From Pempheris klunzingeri (taxonomy: Eukaryota; Chordata; Actinopteri; Acropomatiformes; Pempheridae): a stretch of DNA of 64,000 bases. The stretch covers positions 13,282,501-13,346,500 of the forward strand of contig NC_092016.1 in the NCBI RefSeq assembly GCF_042242105.1, given 5' to 3'. The translations under genes were made by a program, and so were the position numbers. The notes beneath the pieces were generated by a model. The model did not search any database, was not told where the DNA came from, and saw only the letters and a program-made list of their open reading frames with translations. Positions 1 through 22,740 of this stretch are shown piece by piece (the first letter of the stretch is position 1; the number at the start of each line of letters is the position of its first letter).

Positions 1-900
1 CGGACTGCGAACCCCAAACGTGCACGTTTGCCTCAGCTGAAGAGGCTGCAGTCAGAGCCTTGGGGGCTGATTGCTCCCTCAGTCTTGGCTGCAGCCGCCG
101 CCCATGAGGAGAGTAAGAAAGCCAGCTCTGACGAGGATGTTGTTGCAGGGGTAAACGGACTCTCTCTGAGTAAAAGGTCAGCTTTATCTCGGCAGAACAG
201 CGTGGACGGGAAGGACAGCTTATTCCCACCGGTGGGTGAACAACCCTGCAAAATGACAACCTCAATATCAGTTCCTCCAACATCCAAAGCGTCATATGAG
301 AGATCTCTGAGCCAGCACCAGCCGCTGGCACGGCGCAGTACTGTGCCCACGGAGCAGGACAGCAGTAGCAGCTGCAGCAGTGGGCTCGCAGGTCTGAGAG
401 ACACAATGCATAGGAGACGTCTGGGGAACGATCACTATGACTCAGACTCGCAGCTCTACTCAGACTCTGCCATGTTAGACTCTCCTAAAGTCCCAGTAGA
501 GCGAAGGAAACTAAACACTTCTCCACTAGCGCTGCTGACCAGCTCCAGAGAATCTTTAGACAGCAATGCCAGCCCATCCTCTCCCAGCACAGCACACAGG
601 CGTGCACCCGGCCTCCTGGAGAGGAGAGGCTCGGGCACGCTGCTGCTGGACCACATCTCCCACACCAGGCCTGGCCACCTGCCCCCGCTCAACGTCAACC
701 CGAACCCTCCCATTCCTGATATCGGGGCTAGTAGCAAGCCCTCCTCACCTCTGGCCACAGGTTTTAGATCTTTAGCTCCAGTAGCACCAAACACACCAAA
801 GAGAGGCGGCCTCAAGTCCAAGAAGAAACTTGTGAGAAGGCACTCTATGCAAGTGGAGCAGATGAAACAGCTCTCTGATTTTGAAGAGCTGGCTCATTAG
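1..900 (+). CDS. C-terminal coding exon of an unrecognised serine-rich protein (partial, 5' end outside window)
   Basis: The frame is open from base 1 to the TAG at 898-900, so 299 codons are visible and the gene continues upstream of the window. There is no in-frame start I would trust. The protein is rich in Ser, Pro, Thr and Arg and has no membrane segment or globular domain that I can see, so this is probably a disordered C-terminal tail. It has several basic-residue-plus-Ser motifs of the kind used by basophilic kinases and 14-3-3 proteins (SLSKRS, SRQNSVD, ERRGSG and, near the end, KKLVRRHSMQ). It finishes with an acidic FEELAH. Codon use and the lack of stops over 900 bases, followed by a clear 3' UTR, make it a real exon. 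I do not recognise the family; a signalling scaffold, a kinase tail or a cytoskeletal protein would all fit. Confidence 0.8.
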   Translation, partial: RTANPKRARLPQLKRLQSEPWGLIAPSVLAAAAAHEESKKASSDEDVVAGVNGLSLSKRSALSRQNSVDGKDSLFPPVGEQPCKMTTSISVPPTSKASYERSLSQHQPLARRSTVPTEQDSSSSCSSGLAGLRDTMHRRRLGNDHYDSDSQLYSDSAMLDSPKVPVERRKLNTSPLALLTSSRESLDSNASPSSPSTAHRRAPGLLERRGSGTLLLDHISHTRPGHLPPLNVNPNPPIPDIGASSKPSSPLATGFRSLAPVAPNTPKRGGLKSKKKLVRRHSMQVEQMKQLSDFEELAH

Positions 901-1945
901 TTAGTGATGGTGTTTATGCAGCACATATTGTAGGAGTTGAAATGTTAACACCATAAATAGTCAGGAAGTACATCCATAGGCTCAGCTGTGTAGACTCGCA
1001 GCCATCTAGATGTTGAATAATGTATAATTTGTTTTAAAAAAAGATATATAAATATATTGAAACTGAGCAATATAGATATAGATGATTTCCTCCCTGTGTC
1101 ACACCCAACCTTAAGGATGATTATCTTTTGACTTTACATCTGATCTGCTGTGTATGTTTTACAGTTTTGAATGTAAATGCCAAGACATGGTACTATTCCT
1201 CTGAACTAGCTCTCTTACATGATCATGTAATGTGTAGGAAAAATACAGGGTCCATTTGTAGCCAGCAGGCCACTTGGGTGCACTTTGTGCATATGTAATT
1301 AGCACCATTAATGGACTTTCTTTGGAAAAGAAAAACGTGATGCACTTGTCTGAGATGTAGCTTTGAGTAAGATGGAGTTTGACTGTTTGTAGCAAATTTG
1401 TACAAAGTGCCTTCAAGAAAAAGAAACCTATAAAAAGAAGAGTGGACAGATACATTTAATGTATTAGGAGCATTTTTAATTCATGGTGATGTAACCAAAA
1501 TGTGTTTTATTCCAATATTGTTGGTCTCACATGGAACAAAATGAATACACGTGATGTGAGTGAATGAAAAAAATGCCTTAAGAAGCAGGTAAAACAATGG
1601 GCTATGTATAACAGCACTTTATTGCCCAGGGGGAAAAAAATGAAAATGTTGCTATTGACAGTGTTACAACAACTTTCAAAGCACAGGTTATTCTCATATG
1701 ATGAATTCATGTAACGTTGAATGACATTCGAACCCTTAGTCAGCACAGACATTGGTGGAACGTGTCAATTAAAATGTCATTTCACGCTAATGGCAATCAA
1801 AACTAAAGATCATACAGCTTCCATGTAACTTACCTGTGAAGCATTGCTTCTGTTTAGGAAAAAAAAACATAACTGAATCCATAGTATTTTTGCAAGTAGT
1901 TTGTTGTATAATCTAAATAAATGTCTATCACTTGTGAGCTCGTGC
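901..1945 (+). other. 3' UTR of the serine-rich gene, with poly(A) signal
   Basis: This AT-rich stretch follows the stop codon and has no continuing reading frame. An AATAAA hexamer lies at 1916-1921 and a T/GT-rich stretch follows at about 1930-1957, so cleavage is likely near 1940. The end is inferred. Confidence 0.6.
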
Positions 1946-2104
1946 TTTCTGTTTATTTACTCACTGGTCACATTAAGTAGAAGCTCAGCTGTTAGTAGCC
2001 ACACAGATGCTCATTAGAGAGAGCACCAGTCCTTCCTCGGGCCACTTGGCAGTCCATTCGTACTGTGATGATGATGATCATCATCATCACCGATGTCACT
2101 GTGA
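1935..2104 (-). other. 3' UTR of the short-chain dehydrogenase gene
   Basis: The minus-strand AATAAA (plus-strand TTTATT at 1952-1957) is the first poly(A) signal after the dehydrogenase stop codon at 2105-2107. This gives a 3' UTR of about 170 bases that meets the end of the plus-strand gene. It contains a perfect 26-bp palindrome (listed separately). Confidence 0.5.
2065..2090. repeat. Perfect 26-bp palindrome
   Basis: GTGATGATGATGA is followed directly by its own reverse complement, with no spacer. It lies in the 3' UTR of the minus-strand dehydrogenase, where the transcript could fold into a loop-less hairpin. It may simply be two opposed (GAT)n microsatellite runs. Confidence 0.9.
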
Positions 2105-3949
2105 TTATGTCAGACCAACCATAGTGGAGCTCAGACCCCACAGCTTCTTGGCAGCTTCATCATCTAGAGCCTGAGGGGCCACCGTTTTCGGGGCGCAGTC
2201 GCTGTAATCAGAGCAGAACTGAGTGTTAAGCACACGACTTGATCCATTCCTACTGTGCTGATTTAGTCACATGAATAAAGTTATTATCATTCAGGATGCA
2301 ATGATGAATACGGATAGGGATCAAAGGGCAACTTATAATACAGTAATGCTGCAATGTTTTATCCAAGATGATGATAATTGGCACTTGAGAGGCAACTTAT
2401 TGACATGCTTCCTGTCTATTAGGAGGAAAATATACAACTACCTGCACATTTTATTCCCACAAAACAAGAACCAGTGAATAATTTGTATTTATTTACTCAC
2501 TTATCAAGAACACTCCACTTATTAGATTTATAGACAACACAGTATAAGAGAGTCTGAGCCTTCACTCAAACGGCCATGTTATTATGTTTGGGAAGATACA
2601 CCACTAAAGGACAAAGCTAACCTACTTAAGTGCTAAAGTCTAGTTCCAAAGTTGTCTAGATTAATGCTTTCTATATCAACATCAATATCAAATGACCACT
2701 GTGCTGTATGTATAATGTGAAAGGGGTTGTTTGTAGGTGCACACCCACAGATAGTTATAACCCAACTAAACAGTCCCCCTCAGCTCTGCAGAGCCTTTTA
2801 GTTATTAAATGTTCTGGTTTTCTGGCCCACAGCTCCACTCATAAACTGCTGATGACTGCCAGCTGCTCTCAGGAAAAAAACTCAGATTAACACATCGTAC
2901 ACTACCTGCCCAGCACCAAACTGTAGACCGACAAAGCCAGAGACTATCTGGTAAACATAGTGGAGTCAGCGGAGAGCAAAACAGAGTTAAGAGGAGAGTG
3001 AATATTGGACTAACGCTCACCAGGTGACCAGGAACATGAAATCAAAATGAATACTAATGTTACTCCGTGTCTGCTGGATAAATAGGAAACTGCTTGCTGA
3101 CACACTGTCACCAACATCATCAGATGACAACAGCAATGGTGTGTGTACAGCTTGCTGCCCCCAAGTGGCAAAAACATAATTATTGACACCAGTCAAATTT
3201 TCAAGCATGAGCAAACTGTGGAAAGCTCACAGAGGGGGAACAGCAGGGGGTCACAGGCCCACAGCCCTTTTTGCTCTGGAGCTCCAAAGCAGCCACGAAT
3301 GTAACAGAACATATAGCGATATTGGTGCCAGTGTATCAACAGTGTATCGCAATATATGGGGAAGCTACAGCTACCGTCTACTGACTGACCTGTAGTAGAG
3401 TCCACTCTCATTCTGCAGGCTTTCCTCCACAGCGCAGTAGATGGTGGTCTGAGCCCCTTCTGTTGGAGACTTGATGAGGAACATGAGTGGTGTGTATACA
3501 ACTTTCTTCCACAGGGGCAGTGCGGGCCAGAGGTGTCGGCCGAGCTCAGTCCGGATTACTCCAGGGTGGAGGCTGTATGTTGTTACTCCAGTGCCTGCAA
3601 AGGGACAAGATATAAGTCATAATGTGTTCACTTTCTTCACAGGAGCTCACAATAGAAGTGGTTATCTAAGAATAAGCAAACAGTAGAAGTAGCTTTTTCT
3701 TTAAAATACTGCATCATGTCTGAGGTGAGATTAAAAAAAAAGGTTTCAGTACCTTGCAGCCTCTGAGCCAGCTCCTTTGTAAAAAGGACATTTGCTAGTT
3801 TACTTTGAGCATAGCTTCGCCATGGGTGGTAATCTTTCTCCGAATGTATGTCATCAAAATGTATTTGACCTGTCAAGTGAGAGCAGTGCATGCTCATTCA
3901 CAGCACAGCATATCATATTAAATTAAACTGAAAGGGCAGCATTCATGAG

Positions 3950-3990
<41 letters not shown>

Positions 3991-5496
3991 AATCTACACC
4001 TGTTGAAGGGAAAAAGAAGAAGAACTGCACCTCTCTCATGAGCTAAACTGGAGACAGTGACGATGCGGCTCGGAGCAGACTTCTTCAGGAGATCCAACAG
4101 GCAGTTTGTCAAAAGGAAGTGGCCCAGGTGGTTCACACCAAACTGCATTTCGAAGCCATCTTCAGTCTGCCATTTTGGACATCTCATAATACCTAAAAGT
4201 GAGAATGTTGGAGGACACTTGCTGAACACCTCCCACCTGTTTACAGTAAGCTGCACTGTCTCAAAGGTGTTGGAATATGATATATATCGCACCATCGGGG
4301 GTAAGATGTGATTTATACATCTACCTGCATTATTGATGAGAACATCCAGCCTCTCTTCACTCGCTAGGACGTCTTTGGCCAGTTGGCGCACCGACTGCAG
4401 AGATGCCAGGTCCAATTTTTTGACAATAACATTGTCATTTCCACTCTTCCTCCTCACGTCATCTGCAGCTTTATTACCTCTGTCCATGTCTCTGCAGGCC
4501 AGAATGACCCTTGCTCCTGTAACACAGCAGGGAAATCTTGTGCGTTTTAAAATTGAATTAGATACTTGAGAGCTCGAATATAAAACTCAAATAAGTCACT
4601 AACCCCTTCTAGCCAGGTCAACAGCAGTTTCTTTGCCAATCCCAGTGTTGCCTCCGGTGATCAAGACAGTCTTTCCATCCAACAAAGCTTTGCTGCGACA
4701 CACTCCACCTGCCAGCCATTTCTTCACACCGAAAAGCCCTGCTCCTTTAAGACAGTCCTCACAGTTACAGTAAATTAATCTCCTCCAACCATAATACCTC
4801 TCCAGCTGACGACTGTTCACTGCAGTTTATTTTGTGCCAAAATATACATTATCAAACATCACATTTGCATGAAAGATGGTTAAAGCTGAACCTGGTTTCA
4901 GTTTCTCAAACATAAATATATTTTATTCCTGTTTTTCCATCACTGTAAATAGGGTTTATTAGAAGAAGTTATTTTAAGGAATATCAACATGGGCTCTGAA
5001 CTTTCTTTCAATATGAAACACTATTGTGGGCTACTCCTACTTCAACTCTGTTTTGTGTGCTCTCACAGGTTCATATTGTGTTCTACTGCACGTGTTCTCA
5101 CCCAACTTCCTCGACTTGAAGATCCCTTTCTTAAACCTGTCTGTCAAACAAAGAGCATCCAGTCCTACATAAAGCCAAATGACATCCAGCCAATAATCAA
5201 TGCAAACATCTAAATGCATCAAGTCATTTGTATGATCATGATGAAAGCACACATTTATTTAAAAGCCTCTTTTTAATGACAACCAGCGCAGTGTCTCAGT
5301 GAGCTGAGCACTCAGAGTGATCTGGAGCTGCGTCTTTTCCCACTTTAACACAACAGTCACTCCTCCAAACATAAAGTGAGTCTGAGCGTCCGCTCAAATA
5401 ACAAATCACACATTATCAATTACCTGTCACTGTGACCAGAGCAATAGTTTTAGGATACTGGAGAACAAACGATCTCATCGCTGTGAAGGTCTGCAT
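2105..5496 (-). CDS. Retinol dehydrogenase-like short-chain dehydrogenase/reductase (RDH11/12/13 type), 7 exons
   Basis: Model: complement of joined exons 2105-2201, 3390-3594, 3753-3869, 4031-4192, 4325-4516, 4604-4744 and 5424-5496. This is 987 nt, or 328 residues, the usual length for RDH12/RDH13. All seven pieces join in phase with GT..AG ends. Family hallmarks visible: N-terminal hydrophobic anchor followed by GGVCRSKA; Rossmann cofactor motif TGGNTGIG (54-61); CRD after beta-2; NNAG (133-136); catalytic Ser at 183/184; Y209xxxK213 (YAQSK); HPGVIRTEL; and a C-terminal KKLWGLSS. By family knowledge such enzymes reduce retinal and other lipid aldehydes with NADPH at ER or mitochondrial membranes. 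The substrate here is inferred. The first exon starts at ATG 5496 (a second in-frame ATG is at 5478). The exon 2 acceptor (TTAAAG, before 4744) has a weak pyrimidine tract but gives the best family-like N-terminus. An alternative acceptor before 4819 is also in phase and would insert 25 residues unlike the family. Tail-to-tail with the upstream plus-strand gene. Confidence 0.85.
3951..3990. repeat. (GA)n microsatellite in a dehydrogenase intron
   Basis: About 17 GA units, with one GG interruption, lie in the intron between exons 4031-4192 and 3753-3869. Confidence 0.9.
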
Positions 5497-8155
5497 TGTC
5501 CCACAGATCCTGATACTATTTATTAAACCTTTCCCTGTTAAAGTCCAATTACAGCGTCCCGGCTGTATTTCTGTTTACACACTCTAGAAATGCCCTCGAT
5601 TAGAGCTGAGCTCACACTTCGGCACAGCTACATAACACACAGCCCTCCTCCAGGAAGTACCGCCTCCAGTCGTCCTCTAGAGGAATCCTATTGGCTCTTC
5701 TTATTAATCACCTGGTAAACGATATTTAAGAGCGAGAAATAAAAGGTGTGAAACAATATTGAAACAGTCTGCTTGCTTTGTCTTGGAGCGCTTTCATAAT
5801 AATAATAATAATAATAATAGTAATAATAATAGTAATAATAGTAATAATAGTAATAATAATAAACGTACCACCAGTATTACTATTACTACTAATAATAATA
5901 ATTAACTTAACATAACACCTTTAATTACGGAAATAGGACTCACAGTCTTTACAAAACAAAGAGAAGTAAAGTTATGAGCAGTTACAAAATAGCAAAAGAC
6001 ATTAAGATACGATAAAATGAGATAAGGTGAGGGAAGTCTTACTTGTTCCCCAGAAGAAAAAATTTGTTTTTGCAGCAATAAAGTTCAAATTGAGGTCGCA
6101 GTGGAGATTCTTTATATGATAAAATTGCTGTAAAACTGTCCACAAACCCATAATCTGATATCAAATTCCTCCTAATCCTCCAGCAGAGGTCACTGTTGGC
6201 TCATCACACATTGTTGATGTCTTCTCAATGACTCCAGTAGGTGGAGCACATGGTGCACCAGACTATGTTTTTTTTCTGTATCCACAGTTACCAGCCGAGT
6301 CTAAGAGCACTGGGAGAGGACTTAATATAGCATCAAATTATATCCTAAACTCCTACGAGTGCCTCGGCTGACTGTACGAGCAGACAAAAGAAGAAATCCA
6401 ACGACAGCGCCGAGATGACAGTAATAACAGCGTTACACCCTGAGATCTAAAAAGCAGAGCTGCAGCTGAGCAATGTGCTTATTGATGAGTGTCAGATCAA
6501 TAAATCATCCAGTTTGTCTTAACTTTAAAGCACAATGGAGCAGCCTCCTGTTATGAGTCTGGACTAAATTTAGACGTTTGACCTTGAGGTCTACAGGGTG
6601 ACATGTGAGAGTGACACTGTGGGGGACAGCTGAGTGTCTGTGAAGGTGGGACACTGTTTACATACCATAAGTGCAAAGGTTAGTGTAGAAAATTCTGAAG
6701 ATTATGTAATTACTGCCCTCCCCTGTCTGACCTCCATAACCACATCATTGTGTATTACAGACTCTCATTATGAGTGCAGGACAAAACAGCTGACCTTCAC
6801 TGACCTTCTCTAGAATGTTAGAAACACAACTTGAGGAAAGTTGTCTTTCATACAGCTCAAGACTTTGTATTTTTATAAATAACTGCATTTTTATCAGGCA
6901 TTTCCATGTCTGCCCTTTTTTTTTAATGCAGGCCCTCTGTTCTCAAACCAAAAAGTACTGTAGGGGTGACCTGGCTCTGTCTCTTACTGGCTCACCGCCA
7001 AGTCCGTCATGTGATTGCTGTGCACACTTCCCCGTCTCTCTCCCAGTATGGTAACCCTCCCCTGCTAAAATTAGAGGGCCCTCTGCCGAGACATTTTGGA
7101 ATGTGACTATCCTGTACCCGTCCTGCAGATGACACGGATCATCATGTCTGTTACTGCAAAAGTAATACACTTGAATAAAATTGAAATGTTAAATAGTGAA
7201 CAGTTTAGGCACCCTAATAGATTAAATTTACTGTACAGACCTGTTGCATTGAGGTTATGCACATGGTAATAGCCTTTCAAATCATTTACTAACACATACA
7301 AATATCTCATTATGATTTCTATAATTATTCACATCATTGTTTTATTAGTATGTTGACTTACACAAATTTCAGGAAACCACTCAATTGTGTTTTTGTCCTT
7401 AAAGGACCATTTCCTCCACTAACTCACATCTTTAGTGCTACTTTCCAGCAGTTTGGTGTACTATAAGTTTGCACTTAATCTACATTAAGTTAACAAGTTC
7501 TACATCTGCGATACAAAATGTCCTGTTGACTTTGAATATTTATGGAGGAGGTGTAGAGAGTCGAATCCACAATGTAAAAATTGTGGTGATCTAAAATGAT
7601 TACAGTATCGTAATATTTACATGCTGCAGACATTCAGCAAGTCCTCTGGGAAATGTGCTGGTCTTTTATAGATGCCCTTTTAAAAAGGGACACTTCAGTG
7701 GTTTCATATACCAAGCACAGGCTGAGTGGAAACTTTCCAAAGTCTGAAAAAATATATGCTGATGATTTCACCAAGGAGTTCTTACGGGAAATGTATGATC
7801 CCATTTCCCCCCATATTTGGAGTTCTTGATCCATACCTGAGTCTAAAAGACAGGATGTCTTTATTTCTGCAGCTACGACTTTGGTTACTCTTTTTCTTGT
7901 TCTTTTTCTTCGAGTGCTAACTTTATGGAGGTGGAACAGGCCAGCTAAATCACTGGTGTGTCTGCTTTGAGCTGCACCACATCCATTACACGCCTACAAT
8001 TTTGTGTCAAATGTCTATATTCCCACAGTGTGTGAGAGTGGCCCAAACCACACAAAAACCTACATTTGTTGTGCAAACAGCAGACAGCGACCTTGATATG
8101 GTCACCCTGACAAGAGCAGCTTGGAGAGCACCCTGCTCTGGAGCCAGTGCTGACT
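5497..8155. other. Intergenic spacer between the dehydrogenase and idh2
   Basis: This is the divergent 5' flank of two genes. Immediately upstream of the dehydrogenase start (about 5500-5560), the minus strand reads an AT-rich TATA-like TAATAAATAGTA followed by short 5' leader sequence. The rest is AT-rich with only scattered short frames. I see no exon, RNA gene or identifiable mobile element apart from the trinucleotide microsatellite at about 5799. Confidence 0.5.
5799..5866. repeat. (AAT/AGT)n trinucleotide microsatellite
   Basis: A run of ATA/ATAGTA triplets covers nearly 70 bases. About 20 bases further on, at 5874-5902, comes an opposed TATTACTATTAC stretch. Confidence 0.9.
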
Positions 8156-8815
8156 AAACGGTGGAGGAGCTGTAGCAGGAGGGCCAGGAGCTGCAGAAAG
8201 AGGACCATGGGCTGCAGCAGGAGGACCCAGGAGCTGCAGCGGGAGGACCAGGACATGCAGCAGGAGGACCAAGAGCTGCAGCGGGAGGACCAGGACATGC
8301 AGCAGGAGGACCAAGAGCTGCAGCGGGAGGACCAGGACATGCAGCAGGAGGACCCAGGAGCTGCAGCGGGAGGACCAGGACATGCAGCAGGAGGACCCAG
8401 GAGCTGCAGAAAGAGGACCAGGGGCTGCAGCAGGAGGACCAAGAGCTGCAGCAGGGGGACCAGGAGCTGCAGTAGAAGGACCAGGACATGCAGCAGGAGG
8501 ACCAGGAGCTGTAATAGAAAGACCAGGACCTGCAATAGAAGGACCAGGACATGCAGCAGGAGGACCAGGAGCTGTAATAGAAAGACCAGGACCTGCAATA
8601 GAAGGACCAGGACATGCAGCAGGAGGACCCAGGAGCTGTAATAGAAAGACCAGGACATGCAGCAGGAGGACCCAGGAGCTGCAGAAGGAGGACCAGGGGC
8701 TGCAGAGGAAGGACCAGGGTATGTAGCAGGAGGACCAGGAGCTGCAGAAGAAGAATCCAGGAGCTGCAGAAGGAGGACCAAGACATGCAGCAGGAGGAAC
8801 CAGGAGCTGCTTGAG
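8156..8815. repeat. GC-rich minisatellite, 21-bp basic unit, about 30 copies
   Basis: The repeating motif is GGAGGACCAGGAGCTGCAGCA with variants (GACATGCAGCA, GCTGTAATAGAAA). Higher-order periods are visible: a 42-bp dimer repeated about three times in 8240-8345 and a 63-bp trimer repeated in about 8499-8625. Some units carry one extra C (GGACCCAGGAG), giving 22 bp. The unit is a multiple of three and has almost no stop codons, so long frames open on both strands, up to the whole block. I regard these as by-products, not genes. The array ends about 200 bases before the idh2 start codon. Confidence 0.92.
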
Positions 8816-8819
8816 ACCC

Positions 8820-9014
8820 TGGGTTCACTGTCGGTCCCTCCTCCGTGTCTGAGTAGCTCTGACGTAGCGCCCAGCGTGTCCCGCCGGGGAGGGCGAGGAG
8901 GGCGGTGCTCGCTACACCGCTGCTCACTATATTGCGGAGATCCTCTGAGCGCCCCCTCTTCGCTCTGACTTTCGTCGAGTGTCAACCGCAAAGTGAACCG
9001 GGCCGGGGGAAAAC
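8820..9014 (+). promoter_or_regulatory. Probable idh2 promoter and 5' UTR
   Basis: This is a locally GC- and CpG-rich stretch with GGGAGGGCGAGGAGGGCGG-type Sp1-like boxes at about 8885-8905, and no TATA box directly before the gene. It ends in GGGGGAAAAC before the idh2 ATG at 9015. The assignment rests on composition and position; the start site is not visible. Confidence 0.5.
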
Positions 9015-20742
<11,728 letters not shown>

Positions 20743-21060
20743 AGGACTTGAAAAAATATAGTTAGCCTGGAGATGGCGATGTCACTCATCTGTTTTTGTA
20801 CCTCATTTTTAACTTAAAAGGTCAACAAATCCACTTAACTGAAGTAAAAAGTACTGTTTGTAGGATACTGTAGTCTTCTAGATTATTAAATGGTCGACAG
20901 CTGTCCTTCCACCTATGCCTCTCTAACTATGTGTCCCACTATTTGCAAGGTTTTATTTTTGTAATGTGAAGTACTGTATTCAATACTGTGTAATGCCTTG
21001 GGCAGGACTGAAGCCTGTGTCAAACATATTTGCCAATAAATCCCTTGTTTGACCCATTAC
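20743..21060 (+). other. idh2 3' UTR and poly(A) signal
   Basis: The UTR is about 310 bases long, with AATAAA at 21035-21040 and a TTTGTTTTTGTTTTT downstream element at about 21071-21088. Confidence 0.75.
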
Positions 21061-21119
21061 TGGGCTTTTTCTTTGTTTTTGTTTTTTTATTGAAGTGTTT
21101 TAAAACAAACAAAGATCAA

Positions 21120-22740
21120 ACGCATTTTAAAGGTAAATAAATTTATTATTTTACAGTATTGTCTGGTACACAACATTGTACATACATTTCTATCCACATT
21201 GTCTCCACACTAATGTCTAATACAGAAAGCCATTTAAGCTAAATATCTTCCCCTTTGTATCATCACTAAAACAGTGATGGAATGAACACAGAAGCTGAAA
21301 AACTCACAAAATTGAGCATTTTTATTTTAAATGCGCTATATCGACATTGCAAATGGATACCTTGTTTGCAGGTTACAAGTTTGAAAAGCTAAGCACTGGG
21401 AAACTGAATATATTGAGCATTTCCCAAATCATTTTCCACAAGGTCCATGGCCCTGTCACATGTTGGGAGGTTGTCGTTCATCACTTGAGACCAGTGTACA
21501 GCATGATGGATGGCGTGCTCTCACAGACACACTGGGGCACTTAATATTTCTGTCCGAGTTTTTTGGGACAATTCTTGTTGAGATTCATCCATAAAAAAGA
21601 AAAAAACAACTGCAATATGAATGCAGGGTTTGCATTGCTTTTGAGAAATGCTGCAGTCTTGTTTCGTAAAGGCCTGAATGGGAGGAAAACGGTGTGGTTT
21701 GTTGAAAGAGAAGCAGCACCACAGTCTGTTCTCTGTGGTAATCTTTTGAGGAGATCTACAGATGGGTGGGAGGGGAACCTGAATGTAATTTCATGAGGTC
21801 TACGATTGGACCCCAAGAAATCCAATGTCCCAGCTCAACACAACACATAGGAAAAGAGACTTGCAGTGTCGGTAGCTGCAAGATTTGATCCAATTCTTTG
21901 GTTAAAGGGGTCCTACCATTTGAAAAAGTATTTTGATTTTCTTTTCATTAGCGTCTTAAAACATTCCACAGAAACAATTACATTCATAGACTAGAGATCA
22001 ATACAGAGTGATGCTTGTTAATGCAGAAACCTAAAAATTAGACAGTGGTTCTCAGTGCAACGCACTGGTTACAGTACCAGCCGACATACAAGAGGACTGA
22101 TACATTCTGTACAATAATATACAATAAAACACGGATCGCAAATTGAGTGAAATTTAACTTGCTTTGCAGACCTCAGATTTAATCTAACACAGTATAAATC
22201 AAGGTGAATCTTTAACCTCTGCAACTTGACAAGCTTTGGCAAGTGAAATGAACAGTAACACTTGTTCCCTTCTTTAACCCTTCACATTAGTTCACCCCAG
22301 CAGACTGAGAGTGACCGGGATTGTCTGAATGAGTAAGTGCAGTATCATATCACCATATGCTTCTACGCTTGTAGCTAAAAATGTGCTTTTCGGATTAGGC
22401 TCAGACGATGTTCCTGTGGTTAAGCGACTGACGACATAAGTATTTATATAGATTTACCTAAATGCTCCTGTTTTTAGACAGTCCAGCTTTCGCAAATATA
22501 ATATATTTTTTCAGTAGATTTGCTGTGTTTTAGAGATGAAAAATATGTCATACGGTAAAAATTTTGTGACTTTGTGAGTGATTCCAGTGCATATGAATGT
22601 GCAGTTTGCTGAGTGTCTTCACACTCTCGAAGAACAACCCAAGCACTATGCCTTTAACAGCAAAAAATAAAATAGTAATTAAAAAACAATCCCGTTTTAT
22701 TAGTTGACACTTATATTCAATTTGGGGTCATTTTAATAAT
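21120..22740 (-). other. Probable znf710 3' UTR
   Basis: This noncoding stretch lies between the znf710 stop codon (22741-22743, minus) and the convergent idh2 end. A minus-strand AATAAA (plus-strand TTTATT, 21142-21147) would place the znf710 mRNA end about 100 bases from the idh2 poly(A) site. The length of 1.6 kb is inferred from this signal; an earlier one exists at about 22695 (plus-strand TTTTATT). Confidence 0.5.

Noticed and set aside
4746..4820. Extended N-terminus of the dehydrogenase (GTG-started frame, [14 protein letters not shown]...)
   Set aside because: The segment is unlike family members, and a better in-phase acceptor before 4744 joins the hydrophobic first exon directly to the GGVCRSKA region.
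8156..8815. CRISPR-like array
   Set aside because: Repeats are directly adjacent without unique spacers and the genome is vertebrate.
7945..8991. Long frames on both strands (up to 348 codons) over the minisatellite
   Set aside because: They come from a stop-poor 21-bp repeat, exist in several frames at once, and have no splice sites, domains or unique sequence.
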